64,000 bases of DNA from JAWKHR01 sp041394725 (GTDB lineage Bacteria; Acidobacteriota; Vicinamibacteria; Vicinamibacterales; SCN-69-37), in the NCBI GenBank assembly GCA_041394725.1, contig JAWKHR010000033.1, positions 10,416 to 74,415 on the forward strand, in the 5' to 3' direction. Below are positions 6,423 to 14,601 of the stretch, piece after piece (position 1 is the stretch's first letter; each line of letters begins with the position of its first letter). The notes below the pieces were generated by a model. It worked only from the letters and a program-made list of their open reading frames with translations, did no database searches and was not told where the DNA came from. The translations under genes were made by a program, and so were the position numbers.

Positions 6423-7778
6423 CTAGCGCATGTTGCGCATCATCCCCATCATCTTCCGCCGGCCCTTGCGCCCGCCGCCCATGCCGCTCATCGTCTTGAG
6501 CATCTTGCGCATCTCGACGAACTGCTTGAGCAGGCGGTTGATCTCCTCCACGCTCGTGCCGCTGCCGCGGGCGATCCGCTTGCGGCGGCTGCCGTTGATG
6601 AGCCCGTGATTGCGCCGCTCGCGCGCGGTCATCGAGTTGATGATGGCCTCCACGCGCACGAGCTGGCGGTCGTCGATCTCCCCGCGGCGTTCGTTGAGCG
6701 CCTTGAGGTTGCCCATCCCGGGGATCATCCCGAGCACCTGCTCGAGCGGCCCCATCTTCTTGATCATCCGCAGCTGGTCGCGGAAGTCCTCCAGCGTGAA
6801 GTCGTCCAGCCGGGTCTTCTGCTCCAGCCGCTCCCGGTCTTCCTCGTCGATCGCCTCCTCGGCGCGCTCGATGAGCGACAGCACGTCGCCCATGCCGAGC
6901 AGCCGCGACACCAGCCGGTCCGCGTGGAACGGCTCGAGGTCGGCGGGGCGATCACCGGTGCCCACGAACGCGATGGGCACGCCGACGACGCCCACCACCG
7001 ACAACGCGGCGCCGCCCCGGGCGTCGCCGTCCATCTTCGTCAGCACGACGCCGCTGACGCCGATCCGCGCGTTGAACTCGCCCGCGCTGCGGACCGCGTC
7101 CTGGCCGGTCATCGCGTCGGCCACGTAGAGCCGATCCGTCGGATCCACCGCGGCCTGGATCGCCTCGAGCTCGACCATCAGCTCGTCGTCGATGTGCAGC
7201 CGGCCGGCCGTGTCGACGATGAGCGTGTCGAACCCGAGGTTCTTCGTCGCGGCCAGCGCGCCCGCGGCGCGCGCGACCGGGTCCATCTCGCCCTCGGGCG
7301 CGTGCACGCGAATCCCGAGCTGCTGCCCCAGCACCGACAGCTGCTCGATGGCCGCCGGCCGCCGCACGTCGGTCGAGACCAGCATCGCGTGGCGGCCCTG
7401 CTTGTCGAGCCACCGCGCCAGCTTCGCCGACGTGGTCGTCTTGCCCGACCCCTGCAACCCCAGCATCAGCACGACGCGCGGCGCCCGCGACGTCTGCGTC
7501 AGCCCGCCCGTCGTGTCGCCGAACAGTCCCAGCAACTCGTCGCGCACGATGCGCACGACGTGCTGCCCCGGCGTCAGGCTTCGCAGGACCTCGTCGCCGA
7601 CGGCCTTCGCGCGCACTCGCTCGACGAACGCCTTCACGACGCGGAAGTTGACGTCCGCCTCGAGCAGCGCCAGCCGGATCTCCCGCAGCGCGGCCTCGAC
7701 CGCTGCCTCGGTGAGGCGTGCCTCACCCCGCAGCGACTTGAAGACGCCCTGCAGCCGGGTGCTCAGTGATTCCAGCAT
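6423..7778 (-). CDS. ffh: signal recognition particle protein Ffh (SRP54)
   Basis: 451 residues, full length. The N domain precedes the GTPase, which shows GLQGSGKTTTSAKLA (G1), DTAGRLH (G3) and TKMDGDARGGAAL (G4/G5). The C-terminal M domain (about 300-451) is Met/Gly-rich, ending in repeated GMM-type residues that bind signal sequences and 4.5S RNA. It works with FtsY, encoded about 3 kb away. The ATG at 7778 (MLESLSTRLQGVFKSLRG) is chosen by homology. A sigma70-like promoter lies at 7846-7874. Confidence 0.97.
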   Translation of the reverse strand: MLESLSTRLQGVFKSLRGEARLTEAAVEAALREIRLALLEADVNFRVVKAFVERVRAKAVGDEVLRSLTPGQHVVRIVRDELLGLFGDTTGGLTQTSRAPRVVLMLGLQGSGKTTTSAKLARWLDKQGRHAMLVSTDVRRPAAIEQLSVLGQQLGIRVHAPEGEMDPVARAAGALAATKNLGFDTLIVDTAGRLHIDDELMVELEAIQAAVDPTDRLYVADAMTGQDAVRSAGEFNARIGVSGVVLTKMDGDARGGAALSVVGVVGVPIAFVGTGDRPADLEPFHADRLVSRLLGMGDVLSLIERAEEAIDEEDRERLEQKTRLDDFTLEDFRDQLRMIKKMGPLEQVLGMIPGMGNLKALNERRGEIDDRQLVRVEAIINSMTARERRNHGLINGSRRKRIARGSGTSVEEINRLLKQFVEMRKMLKTMSGMGGGRKGRRKMMGMMRNMR

Positions 7779-7845
7779 CGCGACGTTCGGCCTGCCCCGG
7801 GCCGGTGCCCCCGATGGGCCATAACCGACTCCAGCGCAAACAGTT

Positions 7846-7874
7846 ATGCTACGCGAAGGGCGGGCGGAAGACAA
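7846..7874 (-). promoter_or_regulatory. sigma70-type promoter for ffh operon
   Basis: Minus-strand TTGTCT (7874-7869), 17-bp spacer, TAGCAT (7851-7846). Both hexamers match consensus at 4 of 6 positions and the spacing is ideal. It lies in the 117-nt gap between the ribBA stop and the ffh start, leaving a leader of about 60 nt. Confidence 0.6.
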
Positions 7875-7895
7875 CCCGGACGCGCGGGCCCCGGC

Positions 7896-9149
7896 TCAGA
7901 CCGAGCTCAGCTTGTGCCCGAGCTTGTCTTTCTTGGTCTTCAGGTAGCGGCGCGTAAACTCCGACACGGGAACGACTTCCAGCGGCAGCGACTCGACCAC
8001 CGACAGGCCGTAGCCCTCGAGGCCCACGAACTTCCGCGGGTTGTTGGTCAGGAGCCGCATGGTCCGAACCCCGAGATCGCGCAGGATCTGCGCTCCGATG
8101 CCGTAGTCCCGCTGGTCGGGCTTGAAGCCGAGGCGCTCGTTGGCCTCGACCGTGTCGAGGCCGCCGTCCTGCAGTTCGTAGGCCCGGATCTTGTTGGCCA
8201 GGCCGATGCCCCGGCCCTCCTGGTGCAGGTAGAGGAGGACGCCGCGCTCCTCCTTGGCGATGCGCTCCATCGCGGCGTCGAGCTGGGGACCGCAGTCGCA
8301 GCGCGTGGAATGGAACACGTCGCCGGTGAGGCACTTCGAGTGCACGCGCACGACGACATCCTTGCCGTTGCCGATCTCGCCGCGCACGAGCGCGACGTGG
8401 GCGACCCCGTCGATGAGGCTCTCGTAGGCGTGAATGCTGAAGGGACCGAACCGCGTGGGCAGCGAGGCCTGCGCGACGCGGCGCACGAGGCCCTCGGTCC
8501 GCATGCGGTACCGGATCAGGTCCGCGATGGTGATCATCAGCAGCTTGTGCCGCTTCGCGAACTTCGAGAGCTCGGGAACCCGCGCCATCGTGCCGTCGGC
8601 GTTCATGATTTCGCAGATCACCCCGGCGGGCGAGAGGCCGGCAATCCGCGCGAGATCGACCGCCGCCTCGGTCTGGCCGGCGCGCACCAGGACGCCGCCG
8701 TCGCGCGCGCGCAGCGGGAACATGTGGCCCGGTCGCGCCAGATCGGCCGGCCGCGTCGCCGGATCGACCGCCGCGAGCACGGTCGCCGCGCGGTCCGCCG
8801 CCGAGATACCCGTCGTCGTCCGGCTCTTTGCCTCGATGGGCACGCAGAAGGCCGTGCCGAACCGCGAGCTGTTGTCGTTGACCATCAGGGGCAGGTCCAG
8901 CTCGTCCAGGCGCTGTCCGGTCATCGGCAGGCAGATCAGCCCGCGGCCGTGGCGCGCCATGAAGTTGATGATCTCGGGCGTGACCTTCTCGGCGGCGATG
9001 GTCAGGTCGCCCTCGTTCTCGCGGTCCTCGTCGTCGACGACGATGACCATGCGCCCCTCGCGGATGGCGCCGACGGCGTCCTCGACGGGGGCGAACGCGG
9101 AACGCGGGCGGCGGGTGCGCGCGAGGCGAATCGGCTTGCGTGCGGTCAT
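7896..9149 (-). CDS. ribBA: bifunctional DHBP synthase / GTP cyclohydrolase II
   Basis: 417 residues. The N-terminal half is 3,4-dihydroxy-2-butanone-4-phosphate synthase (DDEDRENEGDLTIAAEKV acidic loop near residue 37). The C-terminal half is GTP cyclohydrolase II with the zinc cysteines CLTGDVFHSTRCDCG and the HQEGRGIGLANKI motif. Together they make both riboflavin precursors, from ribulose-5-P and GTP. The ATG at 9149 overlaps the ribE stop (ATGA). It is last in the ribD-ribE-ribBA run; no separate lumazine synthase gene (ribH) is seen in the window. Confidence 0.96.
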   Translation of the reverse strand: MTARKPIRLARTRRPRSAFAPVEDAVGAIREGRMVIVVDDEDRENEGDLTIAAEKVTPEIINFMARHGRGLICLPMTGQRLDELDLPLMVNDNSSRFGTAFCVPIEAKSRTTTGISAADRAATVLAAVDPATRPADLARPGHMFPLRARDGGVLVRAGQTEAAVDLARIAGLSPAGVICEIMNADGTMARVPELSKFAKRHKLLMITIADLIRYRMRTEGLVRRVAQASLPTRFGPFSIHAYESLIDGVAHVALVRGEIGNGKDVVVRVHSKCLTGDVFHSTRCDCGPQLDAAMERIAKEERGVLLYLHQEGRGIGLANKIRAYELQDGGLDTVEANERLGFKPDQRDYGIGAQILRDLGVRTMRLLTNNPRKFVGLEGYGLSVVESLPLEVVPVSEFTRRYLKTKKDKLGHKLSSV

Positions 9150-9760
9150 GCTGGCCCCACCCCGGGGGCGGCGTGCTGCCCGGCCAGCAGCCGGGCGACG
9201 TATTTCCCGATGACGTCCGTCTCGATGTTCACCGCGTCGCCCGCGCCGGCGTCCCCGAAGGTCGTGTGGGCCAGCGTGAACGGCACGAGCTGCACCCCGA
9301 TGCGGGGGCCCGCGAGCGCGGCGATCGTCAGGCTCACGCCGTCGATCGTCACCGATCCCTTCGGGATCATCGTGGCCGCCAGCGCGTCGGGCACGTCGAC
9401 CTCCAGCCACGCCGTGTCGGCGGACGGTCGCAGGCCGGCGACCCGGCCGACGCCGTCCACGTGGCCCTGCACGATGTGCCCGCCGAACCGATCGTCGGCG
9501 CGCATCGCGCGCTCGAGGTTGACGCGCCGTCCCGGCGCGAGGCCGCCGAGCGTGGTGACGCGCAGCGTCTCGGGCGCCACGTCGAACCGCAGCTCGTCGT
9601 GCGTCCGGGTCGTGACCGTCAGGCAGACGCCGCTCACCGCGACGCTCTCACCGTCATGGCACTCGCCGGCGAACGGCGCCGACACGCGCAGCGAGACGCC
9701 GGACGCGCCAGGCTCCACCGCGACGACGCGGCCCACGGCTTCAATCAGTCCCGTGAACAT
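9146..9760 (-). CDS. ribE: riboflavin synthase, alpha subunit
   Basis: 204 residues with the two tandem lumazine-binding barrels typical of the enzyme that dismutates 6,7-dimethyl-8-ribityllumazine. MFTGLIEAVGRV starts the first barrel, and GGHIVQGHVDGVGRV marks the second near residue 90. The ATG at 9760 is fixed by the universal MFTG start and lies 20 nt inside the 3' end of ribD. The stop overlaps the ribBA start. Confidence 0.96.
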   Translation of the reverse strand: MFTGLIEAVGRVVAVEPGASGVSLRVSAPFAGECHDGESVAVSGVCLTVTTRTHDELRFDVAPETLRVTTLGGLAPGRRVNLERAMRADDRFGGHIVQGHVDGVGRVAGLRPSADTAWLEVDVPDALAATMIPKGSVTIDGVSLTIAALAGPRIGVQLVPFTLAHTTFGDAGAGDAVNIETDVIGKYVARLLAGQHAAPGVGPA

Positions 9761-10829
9761 CCCATTCGATGAAGCGGTCGGCGCCCAGCTGCCGCACCGG
9801 GTCCCGCCGCCGCCAGCCGTGTTCCCCACCGAAGCCCGCCGCAATCGGCAGGCCGTCGCCGAGCACCGTGGGCGCGACCACCACCTGACTGCGATCGACG
9901 GCGCCGGCCTCCCAGAAGGCCTGCTGGAGGGTCGGCCCGCCCTCGATGAGCAGCGAGACGACGTCGCGCGCCGCGAGCCAGCGAAGCATCGGGCCGAGCG
10001 CCCGGTCGTCGCGGCGCTCGATGCTCACGCCGCGGCGCTCGAGGGCGATCACCGCGTCCGGCCGGGCCTCGGTGGCGGCCCTCGAGACCATCATTATGAC
10101 CGGCCCCTCCGCCAGGGTCGAGAAGACCCGCGCGGAGGGCCGGATTCGCAGCGACCAGTCGAAGAGGACCCGCACGAGCGGCCGGGCCCGCCACGCGCCC
10201 CGCGCCGTGAGCCAGGGGTCGTCGGTGACGACGGTGCCCGCGCCGACCGCGATCGCGTCCACCTCGGCGCGCTCGCGGTGGAAGTACCGCCGGGCTTCGG
10301 CGCCGGTGATCTGGACGCGCTGTCCCGGCCGGCCCACGAATCCGTCGGCGGAGACCGCGGCCTTGAGCGTGACGTGGGGTCGCTTCCGGGCCATCCACGT
10401 GAAGAACGGCGCGTTCTGGTACCGCGCCTCCTCCTCGCCCACGCCCTCGACGACCTCGACGCCGTGCGCCCGCAGGAAGCGAACGCCGCCGCCGTCCACG
10501 CGCGGATTCGGGTCGCGCACGGCCAGGACGACGCGCGCGATGCCGTCGGAGACGATGCGCGCGGCGCACGGACCGGTGCGTCCGGTGTGGCAGCACGGCT
10601 CGAGCGTGACGTAGAGGGTCGCGCCGCGGGCGCGCGCCCCGGCCTCGTCGAGCGCCACTACCTCGGCGTGGGGCCCGCCGGCCTGCCGGTGCGCCCCCTG
10701 CCCCACGATGACGCCGTCCCGGTCCACCACGACGGCGCCGACGATCGGATTCGGGGAGGTCGTGCCGCGGCCGCGCTCGGCAAGGAACCGGGCCCGCGCC
10801 ATCATCGCGGCGTCGCGCGCGTCTACCAT
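9741..10829 (-). CDS. ribD: bifunctional riboflavin deaminase/reductase RibD
   Basis: 362 residues. The N-terminal deaminase domain has the zinc site PHAEVVAL and LEPCCHTGRTGPC. The C-terminal reductase domain (about 145-362) includes LKAAVSADGFVGRPG and LIEGGPTLQQAFW. It catalyses the second and third steps of the GTP branch of riboflavin synthesis. The ATG at 10829 overlaps the ftsY stop by 7 nt, so it is probably co-transcribed with gpsA and ftsY. Confidence 0.96.
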   Translation of the reverse strand: MVDARDAAMMARARFLAERGRGTTSPNPIVGAVVVDRDGVIVGQGAHRQAGGPHAEVVALDEAGARARGATLYVTLEPCCHTGRTGPCAARIVSDGIARVVLAVRDPNPRVDGGGVRFLRAHGVEVVEGVGEEEARYQNAPFFTWMARKRPHVTLKAAVSADGFVGRPGQRVQITGAEARRYFHRERAEVDAIAVGAGTVVTDDPWLTARGAWRARPLVRVLFDWSLRIRPSARVFSTLAEGPVIMMVSRAATEARPDAVIALERRGVSIERRDDRALGPMLRWLAARDVVSLLIEGGPTLQQAFWEAGAVDRSQVVVAPTVLGDGLPIAAGFGGEHGWRRRDPVRQLGADRFIEWDVHGTD

Positions 10830-11809
10830 TGCTCGGTGAACAGCGCGTCCACGTAGCCCGCCGCGTCGAACGGCAGCAGGTCGTCGAGGCCCTCGCCGAC
10901 GCCGATGTAGCGAATGGGCAGCCGCAGGTCGTGCGCGATCGCCACCGCGACACCGCCCTTGGCCGTGCCGTCGAGCTTCGTGAGGACGATGCCGTTCGCG
11001 CCGCTCGCGCGCATGAATTCTCGGGCCTGCACGAGGCCGTTCTGGCCGACGGTCGCGTCGAGGACGAGCAGCACCTCGTGCGGCGCCCCCGGCACCTCGC
11101 GGCCGACCACGCGCCGGATCTTGTCGAGCTCGGCCATCAGGTTCGCGCGCGTGTGGATCCGGCCGGCGGTGTCCACGATCAGCACCTCACGGCCCCGCGC
11201 TTTCGCGGCGACCGCCGCGTCGAACGTCACCGCGGCCGGGTCGGCCCCCGGCTGCGCGCGCACGACGTCGACGCCCGCGCGCTCGGCCCACACTGCGAGC
11301 TGCGAGACCGCCGCGGCGCGGAACGTGTCGGCCGCGCAGACCATCACCGACCGGCCCTCCGCCTGGTAGAGGCGGGCCAGCTTGCCCACCGTGGTCGTCT
11401 TGCCGGTCCCGTTGACGCCGACCACCAGCACCACGTGCGGCGTGGTCGCGATCGCCGGCGGCGCCTCGACGTCGTTCAGGACCCGGACCATCACCCGGGC
11501 GACGCGGTCGCGCAGGCGGCCCGTGCGCTCCGCGCGGACGGCGTCGATGATGCGCTCGGTGGCGGCCAGGCCGACGTCGGCGCCGATCAGCGCGTCCTCG
11601 AGCGCGTCGAGGTCGTCGATCGTCATCGCGCGCCCGCGCGGGGGCGCGCCCGACGACGGCGCAGGGGCGCCGGACGGACCGGACGCGCCCGACGCGGCCG
11701 GCGAGCCGGACGCTTCGCCCGCCGCCTCGGCGGCATCGCCGAGGCGTTCGCGAATCTGCTGCGCCGTCTTCGCCAGGCCGGCCCGGATGCGCGAGAGGAA
11801 CGACGCCAT
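10823..11809 (-). CDS. ftsY: SRP receptor FtsY
   Basis: 328 residues. An acidic, Ala/Ser/Pro-rich A segment (about 20-55) precedes the NG GTPase: GVNGTGKTTTVGKLARLY (G1), DTAGRIHTRANLM (G3), TKLDGTAKGGVAVA (G4/G5). FtsY docks SRP-ribosome complexes at the membrane. The A domain is short compared with E. coli. The start MASFLSRIRAGLAKT at 11809 follows the gpsA stop after 2 nt. Confidence 0.96.
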   Translation of the reverse strand: MASFLSRIRAGLAKTAQQIRERLGDAAEAAGEASGSPAASGASGPSGAPAPSSGAPPRGRAMTIDDLDALEDALIGADVGLAATERIIDAVRAERTGRLRDRVARVMVRVLNDVEAPPAIATTPHVVLVVGVNGTGKTTTVGKLARLYQAEGRSVMVCAADTFRAAAVSQLAVWAERAGVDVVRAQPGADPAAVTFDAAVAAKARGREVLIVDTAGRIHTRANLMAELDKIRRVVGREVPGAPHEVLLVLDATVGQNGLVQAREFMRASGANGIVLTKLDGTAKGGVAVAIAHDLRLPIRYIGVGEGLDDLLPFDAAGYVDALFTEQW

Positions 11810-11811
11810 GG

Positions 11812-12831
11812 TCAGGCCCGATCCACTTCTTCGCGCTGCGGCCGCACCATCAGCTCCCCCGCCGCCGCGCGCGGCGTCCGGCGCCCGGCCATGACCTCGA
11901 ACATCTGCGTCGCGATCGGCAGCTCGACGCCGGCGCGTTCCCCCAGCCGGAGCGCGGCCTCGGTCGTCCGCACCCCCTCGGCCACCATCTTCATGCCGGA
12001 GAGAATCTCCGACAGCGGGCGCCCGCGCCCCAGCTCGATGCCCACGTGGCGGTTGCGACTGAGCGACCCCGTGCAGGTGAGCACGAGATCGCCGAGGCCG
12101 CTCAGCCCCGACAGCGTCTCGCGGCGCCCGCCGACCGCGCACGACACCCGCGAGATTTCCGCGAGCCCGCGCGTGATGAGCGCGGACATCGCGTTGTGGC
12201 CGAGGCCGAGCGACTCGACGACCCCGGCGGCAATCGCGATCACGTTCTTCAGCGCGCCGCCGATTTCGACGCCCACGACGTCGTCCGACGCGTAGAGCCG
12301 GAACGTCGGACCGCCGAACTCCTCCTGGACGAGGCGCAGCGCCTCGGCGTCGCTCGACGCGGCGACGAGCGCGGTCGGCAGCCGCCGCGCGACCTCGGCC
12401 GCGAAGCTCGGCCCGGAGAGCGCCACCACCGCGTGCCGCCCGCCGGTCTCCTCGGCAATCACCTGCGACATCCGCGCCAGCGTGTCGATCTCGAGGCCCT
12501 TCGTGGCGCTCACCAGCACCGCGCCCTCGCGCAGGTGCGGCACGGCCGCCCGCACGACGGCACGCAGGCCATGGGACGGGACGGCGACGACGACGTAGCG
12601 CGCCCCGGCCAGCGCCTGTGCGAGATCGGCCGAGGGGGTGAGCGGTTCAGGGAAGGTCGCGTCCGGCAGGTACGTGGGATTCGCGCGCCGCTCGGCCATC
12701 GCGGCCATCAGCGCGGCATCGCGCCCCCAGAGCCTCACGTCGTGGCCGATCGTCCCGAGGTGGACGGCCAGCGCGGTGCCCCAGCTGCCGGCGCCCAGCA
12801 CCGCCGCCCGGTGGGCGGCATCCGAATTCAT
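11812..12831 (-). CDS. gpsA: glycerol-3-phosphate dehydrogenase [NAD(P)+]
   Basis: 339 residues. Seen: VLGAGSWGTALAVHL (dinucleotide-binding loop), LVSATKGLE, VALSGPSFAAEV and GGALKNVIAIAAGV with the catalytic Lys. It makes sn-glycerol-3-phosphate for phospholipids. The ATG at 12831 lies 6 nt after a minus-strand TATCAT, so the transcript may be leaderless. It heads the gpsA-ftsY-ribD-ribE-ribBA run. Confidence 0.96.
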   Translation of the reverse strand: MNSDAAHRAAVLGAGSWGTALAVHLGTIGHDVRLWGRDAALMAAMAERRANPTYLPDATFPEPLTPSADLAQALAGARYVVVAVPSHGLRAVVRAAVPHLREGAVLVSATKGLEIDTLARMSQVIAEETGGRHAVVALSGPSFAAEVARRLPTALVAASSDAEALRLVQEEFGGPTFRLYASDDVVGVEIGGALKNVIAIAAGVVESLGLGHNAMSALITRGLAEISRVSCAVGGRRETLSGLSGLGDLVLTCTGSLSRNRHVGIELGRGRPLSEILSGMKMVAEGVRTTEAALRLGERAGVELPIATQMFEVMAGRRTPRAAAGELMVRPQREEVDRA

Positions 12832-12837
12832 GCCTCA

Positions 12838-12843
12838 ATGATA
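12838..12843 (-). promoter_or_regulatory. -10 element for gpsA (leaderless type)
   Basis: Minus-strand TATCAT ends 6 nt before the gpsA ATG. With a normal -10 to start-site distance the mRNA would begin at the initiation codon. No -35 hexamer is recognisable. The same geometry occurs at 434-439, 42209-42214, 60857-60862 and 61191-61196. Confidence 0.55.
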
Positions 12844-12880
12844 CGTGCTGCGCGTCGCCCCGCCGAGGGCCGGGGCCGGA

Positions 12881-14143
12881 TCACGCCCCAGCGCAGGCGC
12901 GGCGGATGAGGTCGAGCGCCGCGTTGACGCTGAGCGCGCGCACCATCGCCCGGTCCCCGGGCAGCCGCAGGGTGCGGACGACGGGGTGCGGACCGTCGAG
13001 CGCGACGACGACCGTGCCGACCGGTTTCGCGTCGCTGCCACCGCCCGGCCCCGCGATGCCGGTGACGGCGACCGCGAGGTCCGCGCCGAACCGCCGGCGC
13101 GCGCCCTCGGCCATTGCGCGCCCGACCGGCTCGCTCACCGCGCCATGGGCGGCCAGCGTGGTCTGCGGCACGTCGAGCAGCGCGACCTTCACGGCGTTGT
13201 CGTACGCCACGACGCCGCCGAGCACGTAGTCCGAACTGCCGGGCACCTCGGTGAGACGGCCCAGGAGCAGCCCCCCCGTGCACGACTCGGCGGCCGCCAC
13301 GCGCCAGCCGCGCGCGCGGAGCGCGTCGCCCACGACGACCTCGAGCGCGCGTCCGTCGAGGCTGTACACGGCCGGCGCCAGTGCCCGTTCGAGCGCGGTC
13401 ACGCCGTCGTCGAGCAGGCGATCGGCGTCGGCCGGCGGCCCGGTGGCCACGAGGTGAATCTCGATCAACCCGGACGAGGCGAGGATGCTCGTCGCCACCG
13501 TCACCCTCGGACCTCCGAGGGTCGAGTAGATCGGATGCGCCAGTTCCTCGACCTGCGACTCGGTGCGCCCGGTGATCTTCAGCACGCGACGGCGGGGTGC
13601 GTGCCCGCTGCCGAGCGGCGCCAGCCGCGGCACCACCGCCGCGTCGAACATCGGCTGCAGCTCACGGGGCGGACCGGGCAGCAGGACGACGACGCGATCG
13701 CCTTCCGCGGTCTCGATGAAGATGCCGGGCGCGGTGCCGTTGGCGTTCGGCAGGAGCGTCGCGCCGCGCGGCACCAGCGCCTGCCGGCGATTGACGGCCG
13801 GCATCTCGACGCCGCGACGCGCGAAGCGCTCGCGGATCCGTTCCAGCGTGGCTGCGTCCTCGGTCAGCGGAAGGCCGAGCACCGCGGCGACCGCGTCGCG
13901 GGTCAGGTCGTCCGACGTCGGCCCCAGGCCGCCCGTGGTGATGACCACGTCCGCCCGCCCGAGCGCGGTGCGGACCGCCGCCTGGAGATCCGCGAGGTCA
14001 TCGCCGACCACGGTCTTGTGCCGCACCGGCAGGCCGAGATCGTCGAGGCGGCCCGTGAGCCAGAGGGAATTGGTGTCGAGACGGAACGGGGTCAGCAGTT
14101 CCGAGCCGACGGCGATGATCTCCGCCGAGCGCGCCCCGATCAT
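12881..14143 (-). CDS. cinA: CinA: competence/damage-inducible protein with NMN deamidase domain
   Basis: 420 residues. The N-terminal MoCF/COG1058 domain shows AEIIAVGSELLTP, DTNSLWLTGRL and ITTGGLGPTSDDLTRDA. The C-terminal PncC-type domain (about 260-420) shows AAESCTGGLL and AVTGIAGPGGGS. Family knowledge: CinA proteins have ADP-ribose pyrophosphatase and NMN amidohydrolase activities in pyridine-nucleotide recycling. It is coupled to pgpA by an ATGA overlap and is last in its operon. Confidence 0.95.
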   Translation of the reverse strand: MIGARSAEIIAVGSELLTPFRLDTNSLWLTGRLDDLGLPVRHKTVVGDDLADLQAAVRTALGRADVVITTGGLGPTSDDLTRDAVAAVLGLPLTEDAATLERIRERFARRGVEMPAVNRRQALVPRGATLLPNANGTAPGIFIETAEGDRVVVLLPGPPRELQPMFDAAVVPRLAPLGSGHAPRRRVLKITGRTESQVEELAHPIYSTLGGPRVTVATSILASSGLIEIHLVATGPPADADRLLDDGVTALERALAPAVYSLDGRALEVVVGDALRARGWRVAAAESCTGGLLLGRLTEVPGSSDYVLGGVVAYDNAVKVALLDVPQTTLAAHGAVSEPVGRAMAEGARRRFGADLAVAVTGIAGPGGGSDAKPVGTVVVALDGPHPVVRTLRLPGDRAMVRALSVNAALDLIRRACAGA

Positions 14144-14601
14144 CCGGCGAGCGCGGGCAGCAGGAACAGCGCCAGCCGCATCAGCAGGTTGCCGTAGACG
14201 CCCGCCATCAGGTCGTCGGCCATGATGCCCGTCCCGCCGTGCAATGCCTCGAACTGGCGGGCGGGCCAGGGCTTGATGATGTCGAGCACGCGAAAGAGGA
14301 AGAAGCCGAGCACCGCGCCGCCGATGCCCGCGCCCGTCAGGAGCAGCGTGGCCAGCTGGCCCGCCACCTCGTCGATGACGACCGCGCCGGGATCCTCACG
14401 ACCATAGTGGCGTTCGGCCACGCCGGCCGCCCAGATTCCGACGAGCGACACCGCGACCAGCAGTCCGAGCTGCCAGGCCGGGGGCCAGTGCCGCGTGAGG
14501 AGATAGACGACGATCCCGACGGCCGAACCAAACGTCCCCGGCGCGATGGGCGCCAGTCCGGCGCCCCCGGTCGTCGCCAGGAACAGCGCGACCGCCTTCA
14601 T
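14140..14601 (-). CDS. pgpA: phosphatidylglycerophosphatase A
   Basis: 153 residues, a membrane enzyme that makes phosphatidylglycerol. Seen: APIAPGTFGSAVG, VIDEVAGQLATLLL, FRVLDIIKPWPARQFE and GGTGIMADDLMAGVY, the conserved acidic and substrate motifs, between four hydrophobic segments. The ATG at 14601 overlaps the RDD-protein stop (ATGA), and its own stop overlaps the cinA start. Confidence 0.94.
   Translation of the reverse strand: MKAVALFLATTGGAGLAPIAPGTFGSAVGIVVYLLTRHWPPAWQLGLLVAVSLVGIWAAGVAERHYGREDPGAVVIDEVAGQLATLLLTGAGIGGAVLGFFLFRVLDIIKPWPARQFEALHGGTGIMADDLMAGVYGNLLMRLALFLLPALAG

Noticed and set aside
7914..10856. 980-codon open frame on the plus strand
   Set aside because: Antisense to ribBA, ribE and ribD, whose motifs are unmistakable.
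9761..10900. FMN riboswitch upstream of riboflavin genes
   Set aside because: ribD starts inside the end of ftsY, so there is no leader space, and no RFN-like conserved segments were seen.
12845..14197. 450-codon open frame opposite cinA
   Set aside because: Shadow: no start signals and no recognisable domain.
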